This document shows, piece by piece, positions 15,337 through 23,154 of a DNA stretch of 33,761 nucleotides. Below the pieces are notes generated by a model. It was not told where the DNA came from and ran no database searches. It was given only the letters and a program-made list of their open reading frames with translations. A program made the position numbers and the translations under genes. Origin of the DNA: Bacteroidales bacterium (GTDB lineage Bacteria > Bacteroidota > Bacteroidia > Bacteroidales > UBA932); contig JAFTYS010000032.1 of assembly GCA_017461285.1 (NCBI GenBank), forward strand, positions 1-33,761, given 5' to 3'. Each line of letters begins with the position of its first letter. The first letter of the stretch is position 1.

Positions 15337-17121
15337 ATGGGACGTGAAATAAAATTTTCTCTGGTTTACAGGGATATGTGGCAGTCTTCGGGTAAATATG
15401 TGCCGACTGTCGCCCAGCTTAAGGAGGTCGCTCCGGCCATCATAGACATGGGCTGCTTCGACCGTGTCGAAACCAATGGCGGTGCCTTCGAACAGGTGAA
15501 CCTTCTTTTCGGAGAGAATCCGAACAAGGCCGTACGCGAATGGACTGCTCCTTTCCATGCGGCAGGAATACAGACCCATATGCTCGAGCGTGGCCTCAAT
15601 GCTCTCCGTATGAATCCGGTTCCTGCAGACGTGCGTGAACTCATGTACAAGGTAAAGAAAGCGCAGGGAACCGACATTTCCCGTTCTTTCTGCGGACTGA
15701 ACGACCACAGGAATCTCCGCTTGAGCGTAGAATACGCCAAGAAGGCGGGAATGATTTCCCAGGTAGCCCTTTCGATAACGAACTCTCCGGTCCATACTGT
15801 GGAGTATTATATGGGAGTCGTCGACCATGTGGTGGAATACGGATGTGACGAGATCTGTCTCAAGGACATGGCCGGCATCGGCCGTCCTACCTTCCTTGCG
15901 GAACTGACAAGCCAGATAAAGAAGAAGTATCCTCATATAAAGGTGCAGTATCATGGCCATTGCGGCCCTGGCTTCTCTCCGGCATCGATGCTGGAGGTCG
16001 CACGTGCCGGTGCGGATTATCTTGACGTTGCTGTCGAGCCTCTCTCATGGGGAAAGGTCCATCCTGACGTGATCACAATCCGCGAAATGCTCAAGGCAGA
16101 CGGTTTCCAGGTCAAGGACCTGAACATGAATGCATACATGGATGTGCGTGCATTGACCCAGAAGTTCATCGATGAGTTCCTCGGATATTGGATCGACCCG
16201 AACAACTCGCATATGAGCTCGCTGCTGGTGGGATGCGGACTTCCTGGAGGAATGATGGGCTCCATGATGGCGGACCTCAAGGGATTCCATGGAGCGATCA
16301 ATGCTTCGCTCAGGGCCCAGGGTAAGCCGGAACTTACTCTTGACCAGCTGATGGTGATGCTTTTCCAGGAAGTGGAGTACGTTTGGCCTCGCCTCGGATA
16401 CCCGCCTCTTGTGACTCCTTTCAGCCAGTATGTCAAGAATACCGCCCTGATGAACCTCATGAACATCCTCAAGGGTCAGCCTCGCTGGACGACTATCGAC
16501 AAGGATACATGGAACATGATCCTCGGCAAGATGGGTACCCTTCCTGGAGATCTGTCGCCGGAGATCGTCACCCTTGCTAAGGAAAAGGGGCTTGAGTTCT
16601 ATACAGGCAATCCTCAGGACGCATTCCCGAACGAGCTGGACAAGTTCCGCGCAATGATGAAGGAAGAAGGATGGGACTGCGGCCAGGACGACGAAGAGCT
16701 CTTCGAACTGGCTATGCACGAAAGACAGTACCGCGACTATAAGAGCGGAGTGGCCAAGGAGCGTTTCAACAAGGATCTTGAGGCGGCAAGAGCAAAGGCA
16801 GGTGCTCCGATAGTGGTGACCAGACCTGTGGTCGAGATGCCGAAGTACGATGTGGAAGAGATAGCGCGCAAGTATCCTTCGGCTGTGCCTGTGCAGGCTC
16901 CTGTAAAAGGCCAGATGCTCTGGCAGGTAGACGTGGATGATGCGTCTGCGGCTCCTGTTGCCGGCTCGCAGGTGAATGCCGGTGAGGCTATGGGATATGT
17001 CCAGGCATATTACGGAATGGAAGAAGTGGTCCCTGCTGTCGACGGACGAGTAGTCGCCGTATGCGCAAAGCAGGGAGATATGGTGGTCAAGGGCGAGATC
17101 GTCGCTTTTGTGGAGAAATAA
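15337..17121 (+). CDS. OadA/PycB-type carboxyltransferase with a biotin-like domain lacking the biotin lysine
   Basis: This 594-residue protein has an HMGL-like carboxyltransferase barrel (about residues 1-290), the conserved carboxylase domain, and a C-terminal biotinyl-type domain (about 524-594). The layout is that of oxaloacetate decarboxylase alpha or pyruvate carboxylase subunit B. The barrel keeps R12-D13, the lysine K176 (LKDMAG) and metal ligands H206/H208 (HGH). It departs from the family at the RDxHQS motif (RDMWQS) and near residues 48-59, where the usual arginine of the FDxxxRF segment is not seen. In the biotin domain the EAMKM motif is replaced by QAYYG (556-560), so the modified lysine is Tyr559. 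The exact reaction is therefore uncertain. It could use a separate biotin carrier or do something else. It stands alone between tRNA-His and a strong terminator. Confidence 0.85.
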   Translation: MGREIKFSLVYRDMWQSSGKYVPTVAQLKEVAPAIIDMGCFDRVETNGGAFEQVNLLFGENPNKAVREWTAPFHAAGIQTHMLERGLNALRMNPVPADVRELMYKVKKAQGTDISRSFCGLNDHRNLRLSVEYAKKAGMISQVALSITNSPVHTVEYYMGVVDHVVEYGCDEICLKDMAGIGRPTFLAELTSQIKKKYPHIKVQYHGHCGPGFSPASMLEVARAGADYLDVAVEPLSWGKVHPDVITIREMLKADGFQVKDLNMNAYMDVRALTQKFIDEFLGYWIDPNNSHMSSLLVGCGLPGGMMGSMMADLKGFHGAINASLRAQGKPELTLDQLMVMLFQEVEYVWPRLGYPPLVTPFSQYVKNTALMNLMNILKGQPRWTTIDKDTWNMILGKMGTLPGDLSPEIVTLAKEKGLEFYTGNPQDAFPNELDKFRAMMKEEGWDCGQDDEELFELAMHERQYRDYKSGVAKERFNKDLEAARAKAGAPIVVTRPVVEMPKYDVEEIARKYPSAVPVQAPVKGQMLWQVDVDDASAAPVAGSQVNAGEAMGYVQAYYGMEEVVPAVDGRVVAVCAKQGDMVVKGEIVAFVEK

Positions 17122-17141
17122 TCCTGACACCGCATAAATGA

Positions 17142-17173
17142 ATAAGGGCCGCTGAATCATCAGCGGCCCTTAT
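17142..17173. terminator. Bidirectional terminator between the carboxyltransferase and NigD-like genes
   Basis: ATAAGGGCCGCTGA pairs perfectly over 14 bp with TCAGCGGCCCTTAT around the tetraloop ATCA. The stem core is GC-rich and the ends A/T-rich. It sits between two converging genes and could serve both. Confidence 0.85.
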
Positions 17174-17199
17174 CGTTGTAAGTTGTTAATATGGGTGGG

Positions 17200-17916
17200 T
17201 TAGAATTTGTGTTCGAATCCTGAACGCTTCCATTCGTACTCGAATGTGTAGTCGGTTATGGTATTCAGGTCAAGCCTGTAGTCAGTGCTCTTGTACCATT
17301 TCCATGTCATCACGAGCTTTGCATTGTCTTCAGTTATGAACTTGCTCAAAGGGAAGCTTACATATGCGTTTCCAAGCATCATCTGTGATGCGTTCTCCTG
17401 TGTCAGGACCTCTCCGAAGCCATTGTGACGGAGATTCAACACATATCTTCCCTTATCATCCTTTGAGTATACGAGATTCACAAGATGCTTTGTTTCGCTT
17501 CCCGGTTTCACATAGTAGCTGATCATCATGTTTGCATATCCGCCTGAGAACCAGAGCTGTTCGATGTTGATGGGGTTCTGCGTGATGATGTCTCCCTCAA
17601 CGGCATCTTCCAGTCTTACCGCATCCTTGTCGAGCACATGTGCGAAGTTTGTGAGACGAACGTCATATTCGCCGCTGGCTCCTTCAGTCTCATTGAGGAC
17701 GTCACATATTACCATTGCCCTCTTTTCATCTTCGAGCTTGCCTGTGCACAGCTGTTCTATGATGTTGAATGTGTTGCCCTGGTCGCTTACGAACTTTCCG
17801 TTCACGATGTTGCCCATCGTCATGTTGTTGTAGGAAAGCGTGTCGTCCTTCTGGCATGAAACAGCTGCAATCGCTGCTGCAGCTACGCAGATCAATGCTT
17901 TTCTGATATTTATCAT
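17200..17916 (-). CDS. NigD-like lipoprotein
   Basis: This predicted 238-residue lipoprotein has a hydrophobic N-terminus (residues 7-19) and a lipidation candidate C21 (AVSC, an imperfect lipobox). The mature region fits the NigD-like family of Bacteroidota. It has an N-terminal OB-like part around residues 33-110 (MGNIVNGKFVSDQGNTFNI..., KRAMVICDVLNE) and a C-terminal beta-rich part ending in FEYEWKRSGFEHKF. The founding nigD is near a bacteriocin locus, but the family is large and mostly of unknown function, so no bacteriocin role should be inferred. It is a single gene. No consensus -7 box was found upstream. Assignment rests on overall pattern and is moderate. Confidence 0.7.
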   Translation of the reverse strand: MINIRKALICVAAAAIAAVSCQKDDTLSYNNMTMGNIVNGKFVSDQGNTFNIIEQLCTGKLEDEKRAMVICDVLNETEGASGEYDVRLTNFAHVLDKDAVRLEDAVEGDIITQNPINIEQLWFSGGYANMMISYYVKPGSETKHLVNLVYSKDDKGRYVLNLRHNGFGEVLTQENASQMMLGNAYVSFPLSKFITEDNAKLVMTWKWYKSTDYRLDLNTITDYTFEYEWKRSGFEHKF

Positions 17917-17988
17917 GATTTATGAATCTTTAATTGTTTACACTACGATTGTTAACCGACATATAAGATGCATTCTTTGCTGAAATCG

Positions 17989-18019
17989 TTGCATTTGAAT
18001 CCGGAACTTGGTAAATTTG
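17989..18019 (+). promoter_or_regulatory. Promoter for cstA
   Basis: TAAATTTG (18012-18019) matches TAnnTTTG, with TTG at 17989-17991 placed 20 nt upstream. It lies downstream of an in-frame ATG at 17968, which favours the ATG at 18040 as the real start. Confidence 0.7.
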
Positions 18020-18039
18020 TTCGACCAAGCGACATAAAG

Positions 18040-19506
18040 ATGATTACATTCATAGTTTCCATTCTGCTGCTTGTTGCGGCATATTTCGTTTACGGCAAGA
18101 TAGTCGAGAAGTATCTGGATGTCGATCCATCACGTAAGACACCTGCTTATGAGAAGAATGACGGCGTTGATTATCAGCCGCTTCCTACCTGGAAGGTGTT
18201 TGTCATCCAGTTTCTGAACATTGCAGGACTTGGGCCGATCTTCGGCGCCGTGACCGGCGCCGCATTCGGCCCGGCAGCATATATATGGATTGTTGTCGGA
18301 TGCATCTTCATGGGAGCTGTCCATGATTTCTTTGCCGGAATGATGTCAGTGCACAACGGGGGAGTGAATATGCCTGACCTTGCAGCGAAGTATCTTGGCA
18401 AAAGAATGAAGGGCGTAGTGAATGTCGTCCTGCTTTTCCTGCTTATGGCTGTGGGAGTCTCTTTTGTGATCGGTCCTTCCGGCCTTATGCAGAACCTTAC
18501 AGGCATCGATAAGTCCATATGGCTCTACATAATCTTCGGATATTATATCCTTGCGACCCTTCTGCCTGTCGACAAGATAATCGGAAGCATATATCCATAT
18601 ATGGGTGCAGTCCTGCTTTTCATGGCTTTGGGAGTGGGAATCATGCTTGTCGCAGGAGATATCAGCGGCTCTCATGAAATGATCGAGCTTACCCCTTCCG
18701 TTCTGAAGAACTGGCATTCCGATCCTGAAAGCAACCTGATCTTCCCGATGATGTTCATCGTGATTTCATGCGGTGCCATATCAGGCTTCCATGCCACCCA
18801 GTCTCCTATGATGGCCAGATGCCTGAAGAACGAGAAGTATGCACGCCCTGTCTTTTACGGTGCGATGATAGCCGAAGGAATTGTTGCAATGATATGGGCG
18901 ACAGCGGCAATGGCATATTTCGGCGGGCCGGACGGCCTGAATGCAGCAATGTCCGAGACCGGAACGATGGTAAACGGAGTGCTGGTGAAGAATGCGCAGG
19001 CCGCTGATGTAGTTGACATGATCTGCAAGAGCTGGCTTGGAAAAGCAGGCGCCATAATAGCCATACTGGGAGTAGTCATTTGTCCGATCACTTCTGGCGA
19101 CACGGCATTCAGAAGCCTTCGTCTTTCTGTCGCCGACATGTTCAGATATGACCAGAAGCCAGTAGTAAAGCGCCTGGTGGTATGCCTTCCGATCTTTGTT
19201 GTGGCATTCTTCTTCTGCAAGGTTGATTTCTCTACCGCATGGAACTATCTTGGAATAGCGAACCAGATACTGGCTTCCATTGTGCTCTGGACCGGTACTG
19301 CATATCTTATAAACAAAGGAAGAGCGCACTGGATGTGCTCTCTTCCTGCAACTTTCCTTACATTCATCTGTGTAAGTTTCCTGGTGACCGCTCCTTTGGG
19401 ACTGGAACTCGCTCCTGCTGTCGGCTACATGGCCGGTGCAGCAGTCGCCCTGCCTCTGTTCATCTATTGCATCGTTTACGCTAGACGGTATACTTCTTCC
19501 TTGTAG
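18040..19506 (+). CDS. cstA: Carbon starvation protein CstA family transporter
   Basis: This 488-residue polytopic inner-membrane protein is from the CstA family, implicated in pyruvate or peptide uptake. About a dozen hydrophobic segments are visible. Family signatures include the N-terminal YGKIVEKYLDVDP..TPA segment, NIAGLGPIFGAVTGAAFGPAAYIWIVVG, the HDFFAGMMSVHNGG stretch, and SGFHATQSPMMARCL. It is much shorter than the enterobacterial protein (about 700 residues) because it ends soon after the core, as seen in Bacteroidota homologues. The start is 18040 (MITFIVSILLLVA), not 17968, because a promoter lies between them. Its last 26 nt overlap the 3' end of the convergent fur-family gene. 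Confidence 0.92.
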   Translation: MITFIVSILLLVAAYFVYGKIVEKYLDVDPSRKTPAYEKNDGVDYQPLPTWKVFVIQFLNIAGLGPIFGAVTGAAFGPAAYIWIVVGCIFMGAVHDFFAGMMSVHNGGVNMPDLAAKYLGKRMKGVVNVVLLFLLMAVGVSFVIGPSGLMQNLTGIDKSIWLYIIFGYYILATLLPVDKIIGSIYPYMGAVLLFMALGVGIMLVAGDISGSHEMIELTPSVLKNWHSDPESNLIFPMMFIVISCGAISGFHATQSPMMARCLKNEKYARPVFYGAMIAEGIVAMIWATAAMAYFGGPDGLNAAMSETGTMVNGVLVKNAQAADVVDMICKSWLGKAGAIIAILGVVICPITSGDTAFRSLRLSVADMFRYDQKPVVKRLVVCLPIFVVAFFFCKVDFSTAWNYLGIANQILASIVLWTGTAYLINKGRAHWMCSLPATFLTFICVSFLVTAPLGLELAPAVGYMAGAAVALPLFIYCIVYARRYTSSL

Positions 19507-19930
19507 GACGGCCTATGAGCTGGATGTCTATGCTCTCCAGCTTGTATCCCTTGAACCTCTTTCTGCCGAGATGTGACTCGATCATCGCCACCAGGTCGTC
19601 GTCTATGACGTCCCTGTAGACGTGGTTCTCATGGTCGTAGAAATGGATGTGCTTGAATGTGTTTACATCGAAGTACATCTTGTCGTTGGAACTCAGCCTG
19701 TAATGGTAGATCCCGAGCATCGCCATCTGTGTCAGGATGTTATATACTGAAGCTACCGTAACCTTGGTAGTGCCTTTTGATTTGATTTCTTCCGTCACCA
19801 TGTCTGCGCATGCATGTCCCAAGGACATCATGGCTTCATGGACGGCAAGGCGCTGCGGGGTGGCTTTCAATGAGTGTTTCTTGAGGATGTTCTTGAACTC
19901 CTCTATGTTCGGGCATCTGTGTGTCATCAT
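19481..19930 (-). CDS. Fur-family transcriptional regulator, Irr-like
   Basis: This 149-residue winged-helix regulator has the ATPQR segment (LKATPQRLAVHEAM) and the recognition helix KVTVASVYNILTQM of the Fur DNA-binding domain (residues 20-80). The dimerisation/metal domain reads FDVNTFKHIHFYDHENHVYRDV (87-108). It has the HxH of Fur proteins (H94, H96) but neither of the usual CxxC zinc pairs; the only cysteines are C6 and C41. This resembles Irr-type, haem-responsive members, but the effector is unknown. The start is 19930: an in-frame ATG at 19963 would place the promoter box inside the gene. A second ATG at 19927 is possible. It converges on cstA with a 26-nt overlap. Confidence 0.88.
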   Translation of the reverse strand: MMTHRCPNIEEFKNILKKHSLKATPQRLAVHEAMMSLGHACADMVTEEIKSKGTTKVTVASVYNILTQMAMLGIYHYRLSSNDKMYFDVNTFKHIHFYDHENHVYRDVIDDDLVAMIESHLGRKRFKGYKLESIDIQLIGRPTRKKYTV

Positions 19931-19950
19931 AACTGTAATCTCGTTTGCTG

Positions 19951-19958
19951 CAAAGGTA
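19951..19958 (-). promoter_or_regulatory. Promoter -7 box for the Fur-family gene
   Basis: TACCTTTG on the minus strand matches TAnnTTTG and lies 20 nt before ATG 19930. It excludes the upstream in-frame ATG at 19963 as the start. Confidence 0.65.
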
Positions 19959-20016
19959 TGCATTTACTTTCCAAATTCCAAGTAAATTAGATATTTTCTA
20001 AATTATCCCAATTGAA

Positions 20017-20047
20017 TTGTGTATTTTCCATAAATGTGGTAATTTTG
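20017..20047 (+). promoter_or_regulatory. Promoter for the short-chain dehydrogenase gene
   Basis: TAATTTTG at 20040-20047 with TTG at 20017-20019 (20-nt spacing) forms a complete promoter. The A/T-rich stretch 19960-20040 is shared with the divergent Fur-family promoter, so the regulator could also act here. Confidence 0.7.
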
Positions 20048-20074
20048 CACCGGTTTTAGGAATTGCATACATTT

Positions 20075-20854
20075 ATGAAATACGCTTTGATAACAGGGGC
20101 GGCATCGGGCATGGGCCGCATATATGCCCGACGCCTTGCTGAAAAGGGTTATGGCCTTGTGCTGGTGGATATCAATCATACCGGCCTTCTCGAGACGGAA
20201 GGCCTGGTAGGCAAGGAAGTGCCGGTGCTTAAGATTGTCCAGGACCTTTCTGTAGCGGATGCGGCAGATATCATATATGAGAAGACTCTGGCAGAAGGAT
20301 GCGAGGTCGAAGTCCTTGTGAACAATGCCGGTCTTATGTTCTGCCAGGGCATGGCTGAGACCAGCGAGCGGATGCTCAAGGCTATCATGATGGTCCATAT
20401 GAATACCCCTCTGATGCTGTGCAGGAAGTATGTCGGCGGCATGAAGGAAAGGGGATGCGGATACATCCTTAACATTTCCTCCCTTGCGGCATGGATGACA
20501 TGGCCGGGCATCGGAATGTATGGCGCTACGAAAAGGTTCGTAAGAAACTATTCGCGCGAGTTGAGGATAGAGTGTCAGAAGACAGGAGTAAGCGTCACCA
20601 ATGCATACTTCGGAGCGGTAGATACCCCTCTCATTCCCTTGAAGGACAGCCTTCGCAGACTGGCGCGAGGCCTTGCCGTCATGATCACACCGGAAAAAGC
20701 TGTCGACAGGGCATTGAGAGCTACATTCCGCAGGAGAAAGGGAACGATGCCGGGACTTCTTAACAAGCTTTTCCTGCCTTTGATAGTGCTCGTTCCGGAC
20801 TGCCTTTTGGGATGGATTTACAGAAAGGCGAAGCCTTATCTGATGAAAGTCTGA
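20075..20854 (+). CDS. Short-chain dehydrogenase/reductase
   Basis: This 259-residue Rossmann-fold oxidoreductase has the cofactor-binding TGAASGMG near residues 7-14, the structural VNNAGLM, the catalytic Ser in ILNISSLAAW and the YGATK pair (YxxxK). The organisation is that of classical SDRs acting on NAD(P)H with ketone, alcohol or acyl substrates. The C-terminal 50 residues are basic and hydrophobic (LLNKLFLPLIVLVPDCLLGWIYRKAKP), suggesting membrane association, as in some lipid-acting SDRs. The substrate cannot be named. The start is ATG 20075; the in-frame TTG at 20063 is weaker. It is divergent from the Fur-family gene and followed by trxB with its own promoter. Confidence 0.88.
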   Translation: MKYALITGAASGMGRIYARRLAEKGYGLVLVDINHTGLLETEGLVGKEVPVLKIVQDLSVADAADIIYEKTLAEGCEVEVLVNNAGLMFCQGMAETSERMLKAIMMVHMNTPLMLCRKYVGGMKERGCGYILNISSLAAWMTWPGIGMYGATKRFVRNYSRELRIECQKTGVSVTNAYFGAVDTPLIPLKDSLRRLARGLAVMITPEKAVDRALRATFRRRKGTMPGLLNKLFLPLIVLVPDCLLGWIYRKAKPYLMKV

Positions 20855-20884
20855 CAAAAAAGCAGGTTTCCGGATGAAAATTGT

Positions 20885-20892
20885 TATATTTG
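20885..20892 (+). promoter_or_regulatory. Promoter -7 box for trxB-bamD
   Basis: TATATTTG matches TAnnTTTG and lies 18 nt before ATG 20911. It shows that the longer in-frame reading from 20881 is not translated. Confidence 0.65.
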
Positions 20893-20910
20893 CAGGTTAC
20901 ACAAAATGAA

Positions 20911-21840
20911 ATGAATATGGAATCGGTAAAGTGTCTGATAGTCGGCGGAGGTCCTGCGGGATACACTGCCGCAATTTATGCCTCCAGAGCGGATATTGCT
21001 CCTGTCGTTTATGAAGGAATACAGCCGGGAGGACAGCTTACTACAACCACAGATATAGAGAACTATCCCGGATTCGAGAACGGCATCGCCGGACCGGAGC
21101 TTATGGCGACAATGAGGGCGCAGGCAGTGAGGCTTGGCGCTGATGTCCGTACAGGTGCAGTGACTGAAGCTGATCTTTCCCAAAGGCCTTTCAGAATCGT
21201 CATAGACGGATCTCATGAGATTTCCGCCGAGTCGCTTATCATTGCGACAGGAGCAACAGCGAAATATCTCGGACTTCCTTCTGAAGTGAAGTACCGTGGA
21301 CTGGGAGTCTCTGCCTGCGCAACATGCGACGGCTTCTTTTACAGGAAGAAGACTGTTGCAGTCGTGGGAGGAGGTGATACTGCATGCGAGGAAGCCACAT
21401 ATCTTGCAGGACTTTGCAAGAAAGTATACATGATTGTAAGAAGGGATGTCCTCAGGGCTTCCCAGGCCATGCAGGAAAGGGTGATGTCTACTGAAAACAT
21501 CGAGATCCTCTGGAACTGCAATACTCAGGAAGTGCTTGGTGACGAATATGGCGTGACCGGAGCAAGGCTTGAGAGAAAGGATGGCGAGGTTTTTGATATA
21601 GCGGTAGACGGATTCTTCCTTGCGATCGGACATCATCCTAATTCGGAGATGTTCAGCCAGTGGGTGAATGTCGACAAGGAAGGCTATATAGTTACAGACG
21701 GAAAGACTTCGAAGACGAATGTCGAGGGAGTCTTTGCGGCCGGTGATGTTCAGGATCCTCTGTACAGGCAGTGCGTGACAGCGGCTGCGTCGGGATGCCG
21801 TGCAGCCCTTGATGCCGAGAAGTTCCTTAAAATGAAATAA
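20911..21840 (+). CDS. trxB: Thioredoxin-disulfide reductase
   Basis: This flavoenzyme reduces thioredoxin with NADPH. The 309-residue protein shows the FAD-binding GGGPAGYTAAIYASRA (residues 12-27), the redox-active CATC (C136 and C139), the NADPH-binding GGGDTACEEA, and the C-terminal FAD motif GVFAAGDVQDPLYRQ. Length is typical. The start ATG 20911 (MNMESVK) was chosen from the promoter position; the ATG at 20917 is also possible. It is followed 11 nt later by bamD, so the two are probably co-transcribed. Confidence 0.96.
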   Translation: MNMESVKCLIVGGGPAGYTAAIYASRADIAPVVYEGIQPGGQLTTTTDIENYPGFENGIAGPELMATMRAQAVRLGADVRTGAVTEADLSQRPFRIVIDGSHEISAESLIIATGATAKYLGLPSEVKYRGLGVSACATCDGFFYRKKTVAVVGGGDTACEEATYLAGLCKKVYMIVRRDVLRASQAMQERVMSTENIEILWNCNTQEVLGDEYGVTGARLERKDGEVFDIAVDGFFLAIGHHPNSEMFSQWVNVDKEGYIVTDGKTSKTNVEGVFAAGDVQDPLYRQCVTAAASGCRAALDAEKFLKMK

Positions 21841-21851
21841 TTTTTCCTATA

Positions 21852-22742
21852 ATGAAGATAAAGACTATTTTTCTTGTCCTGACTGCCGTCGTTGCGATGG
21901 CTTCGTGCAAGTCTCAGTACGAGATTGTGCTGAACAGCAATGATGCAGACCTCAAATACAAGACCGCCTTTGAATATTTCGATCAGGGAAAGTTTGCAAA
22001 GGCCGCTGCTGTATTCGAATCGCTTTCTGTGCTTACCGATGGTACGGAGCGTGACGATACGGTCAGATACTACTGGGGCCTGAGCAACTACAATTTCAAG
22101 GACTACTATACTGCAGAAACGAATTTCGACAATTTCATCGCAAGTTTTCCGAAGAGTCCTTTCACGTCGGATGCAAGATACCTGCGTATAGACTGTCTTT
22201 ACAGGTCCACATTGCGCTACGAACTGGATCAGACACCTACCTACAAGGCGATAAACGCCATCTCCGAGTATATTCTCGAGTATCCGGAGAATACCCATAT
22301 GCAGGAGTGCAGGGACATGCTTCTGGATCTGAACAACCGTCTGGACCGCAAGGCATTCGAGTCTGCCCGCCTGTACTATCATATGGAGGATTATCTGGCA
22401 TCCCGAGTGGCGTTGCGTAATGTGCTGAAGGAGGATTCGGACAATGCATATAGAGAAGATGTACTTTATTATATCGCGATGTCTTCGTACAATTATGCAA
22501 GCCAGAGCGTCCCTTCCAAGAGGAAGGAAAGATATCTGACCTTCATTGATGATTATTATAATTTCATCGGTGAAATGCCGGAATCCCATTACAGAAGAGA
22601 GCTGGACAATATATATAACAAGGCTCAGAAGGCTCTCGGAAGAAACGTTGCTGACAGCGAAGACCACGAAATGACAGCAAAGGATTTCGCGAAGGAAAGA
22701 AGAAGACTTCTCAAAGAGGAAAGAAAATCGAAAAAAAATTGA
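21852..22742 (+). CDS. bamD: Outer-membrane assembly lipoprotein BamD
   Basis: BamD is the TPR lipoprotein of the BAM complex that works with BamA to insert beta-barrel proteins in the outer membrane. A lipobox MASC ends at C19. Tetratricopeptide-like helices follow (AFEYFDQGKFAKAAAVFESL; YYWGLSNYNFKDYYTAETNFDNFIASFPKSPFTSDARYL), the arrangement typical of YfiO/BamD. The C-terminus is a highly basic and charged tail (KERRRLLKEERKSKKN). At 296 residues it is slightly longer than the E. coli protein (245). BamA is also encoded in this window, about 8 kb away. Confidence 0.93.
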   Translation: MKIKTIFLVLTAVVAMASCKSQYEIVLNSNDADLKYKTAFEYFDQGKFAKAAAVFESLSVLTDGTERDDTVRYYWGLSNYNFKDYYTAETNFDNFIASFPKSPFTSDARYLRIDCLYRSTLRYELDQTPTYKAINAISEYILEYPENTHMQECRDMLLDLNNRLDRKAFESARLYYHMEDYLASRVALRNVLKEDSDNAYREDVLYYIAMSSYNYASQSVPSKRKERYLTFIDDYYNFIGEMPESHYRRELDNIYNKAQKALGRNVADSEDHEMTAKDFAKERRRLLKEERKSKKN

Positions 22743-22756
22743 AACTCTCTTTGAAA

Positions 22757-22798
22757 CCGGGGGTATAATTAAATGGAGGGATTCCGCAGCACCCTCGG
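22757..22798 (+). promoter_or_regulatory. Possible stem-loop in the rpoZ leader
   Basis: CCGGGGGT (22757-22764) can pair with ACCCTCGG (22791-22798) over 8 bp, including one G-U. The loop contains a second possible pairing, GAGGG with CCCTC. It lies in the 88-nt gap between bamD and rpoZ, where I find no TAnnTTTG box. It might be a weak attenuator or a processing site. Confidence 0.35.
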
Positions 22799-22830
22799 AA
22801 AGAGAAGTTATTAATACATTATTTATAGAC

Positions 22831-23151
22831 ATGGCAAACAAGAAAACACCGGTTAACACCCTTACAAGGGACCTTAACGATCTCGCAGCTCCTACAGGAA
22901 ACATTTATGAGACAGTAGTGATACTTTCAAAGAGAGCAAACCAGATCGCAATCGCAGAAAAGAAGGAACTTACAAGAAAGCTTGAGGATTTCAAGAACGA
23001 TCGTGACACGATGGAGGAAGTGTTCGAGAATCGTGAGCAGATCGAAATCTCAAAATACTACGAGAGACAGCCAAAGCCAAGCCTCGTCGCTATAGAGGAG
23101 TTCAAGGATGGCGAGATCTCTTACAGAATGGCAAAGCAGGACGAGGAGTAA
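22831..23151 (+). CDS. rpoZ: DNA-directed RNA polymerase omega subunit (Bacteroidota type)
   Basis: This small 106-residue protein matches the divergent omega subunit of Bacteroidota. It has the segment NIYETVVILSKRANQIAIAEKKEL, carrying the omega hallmark of a conserved helix with KRANQI, followed by VFENREQIEISKYYERQPKPSLVAIEEF. Omega wraps the C-terminus of beta-prime and aids polymerase assembly. It sits between bamD and recN; recN starts 3 nt after its stop. Confidence 0.9.
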   Translation: MANKKTPVNTLTRDLNDLAAPTGNIYETVVILSKRANQIAIAEKKELTRKLEDFKNDRDTMEEVFENREQIEISKYYERQPKPSLVAIEEFKDGEISYRMAKQDEE

Positions 23152-23154
23152 TCT

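Noticed and set aside
16045..17160. 371-codon open frame on the minus strand across the carboxyltransferase gene
   Set aside because: It is antisense to a gene with clear family motifs, its translation is rich in His/Arg/Ser with no recognisable domain, and no promoter precedes it.
17200..17916. Bacteriocin locus suggested by the NigD-like protein
   Set aside because: No bacteriocin precursor, modification enzyme or exporter is nearby; NigD-like lipoproteins are widespread outside such loci.
21750..22904. 384-codon open frame on the minus strand across trxB and bamD
   Set aside because: It crosses two well-supported genes and an intergenic gap and shows no domain; the length is explained by codon bias of the sense genes.
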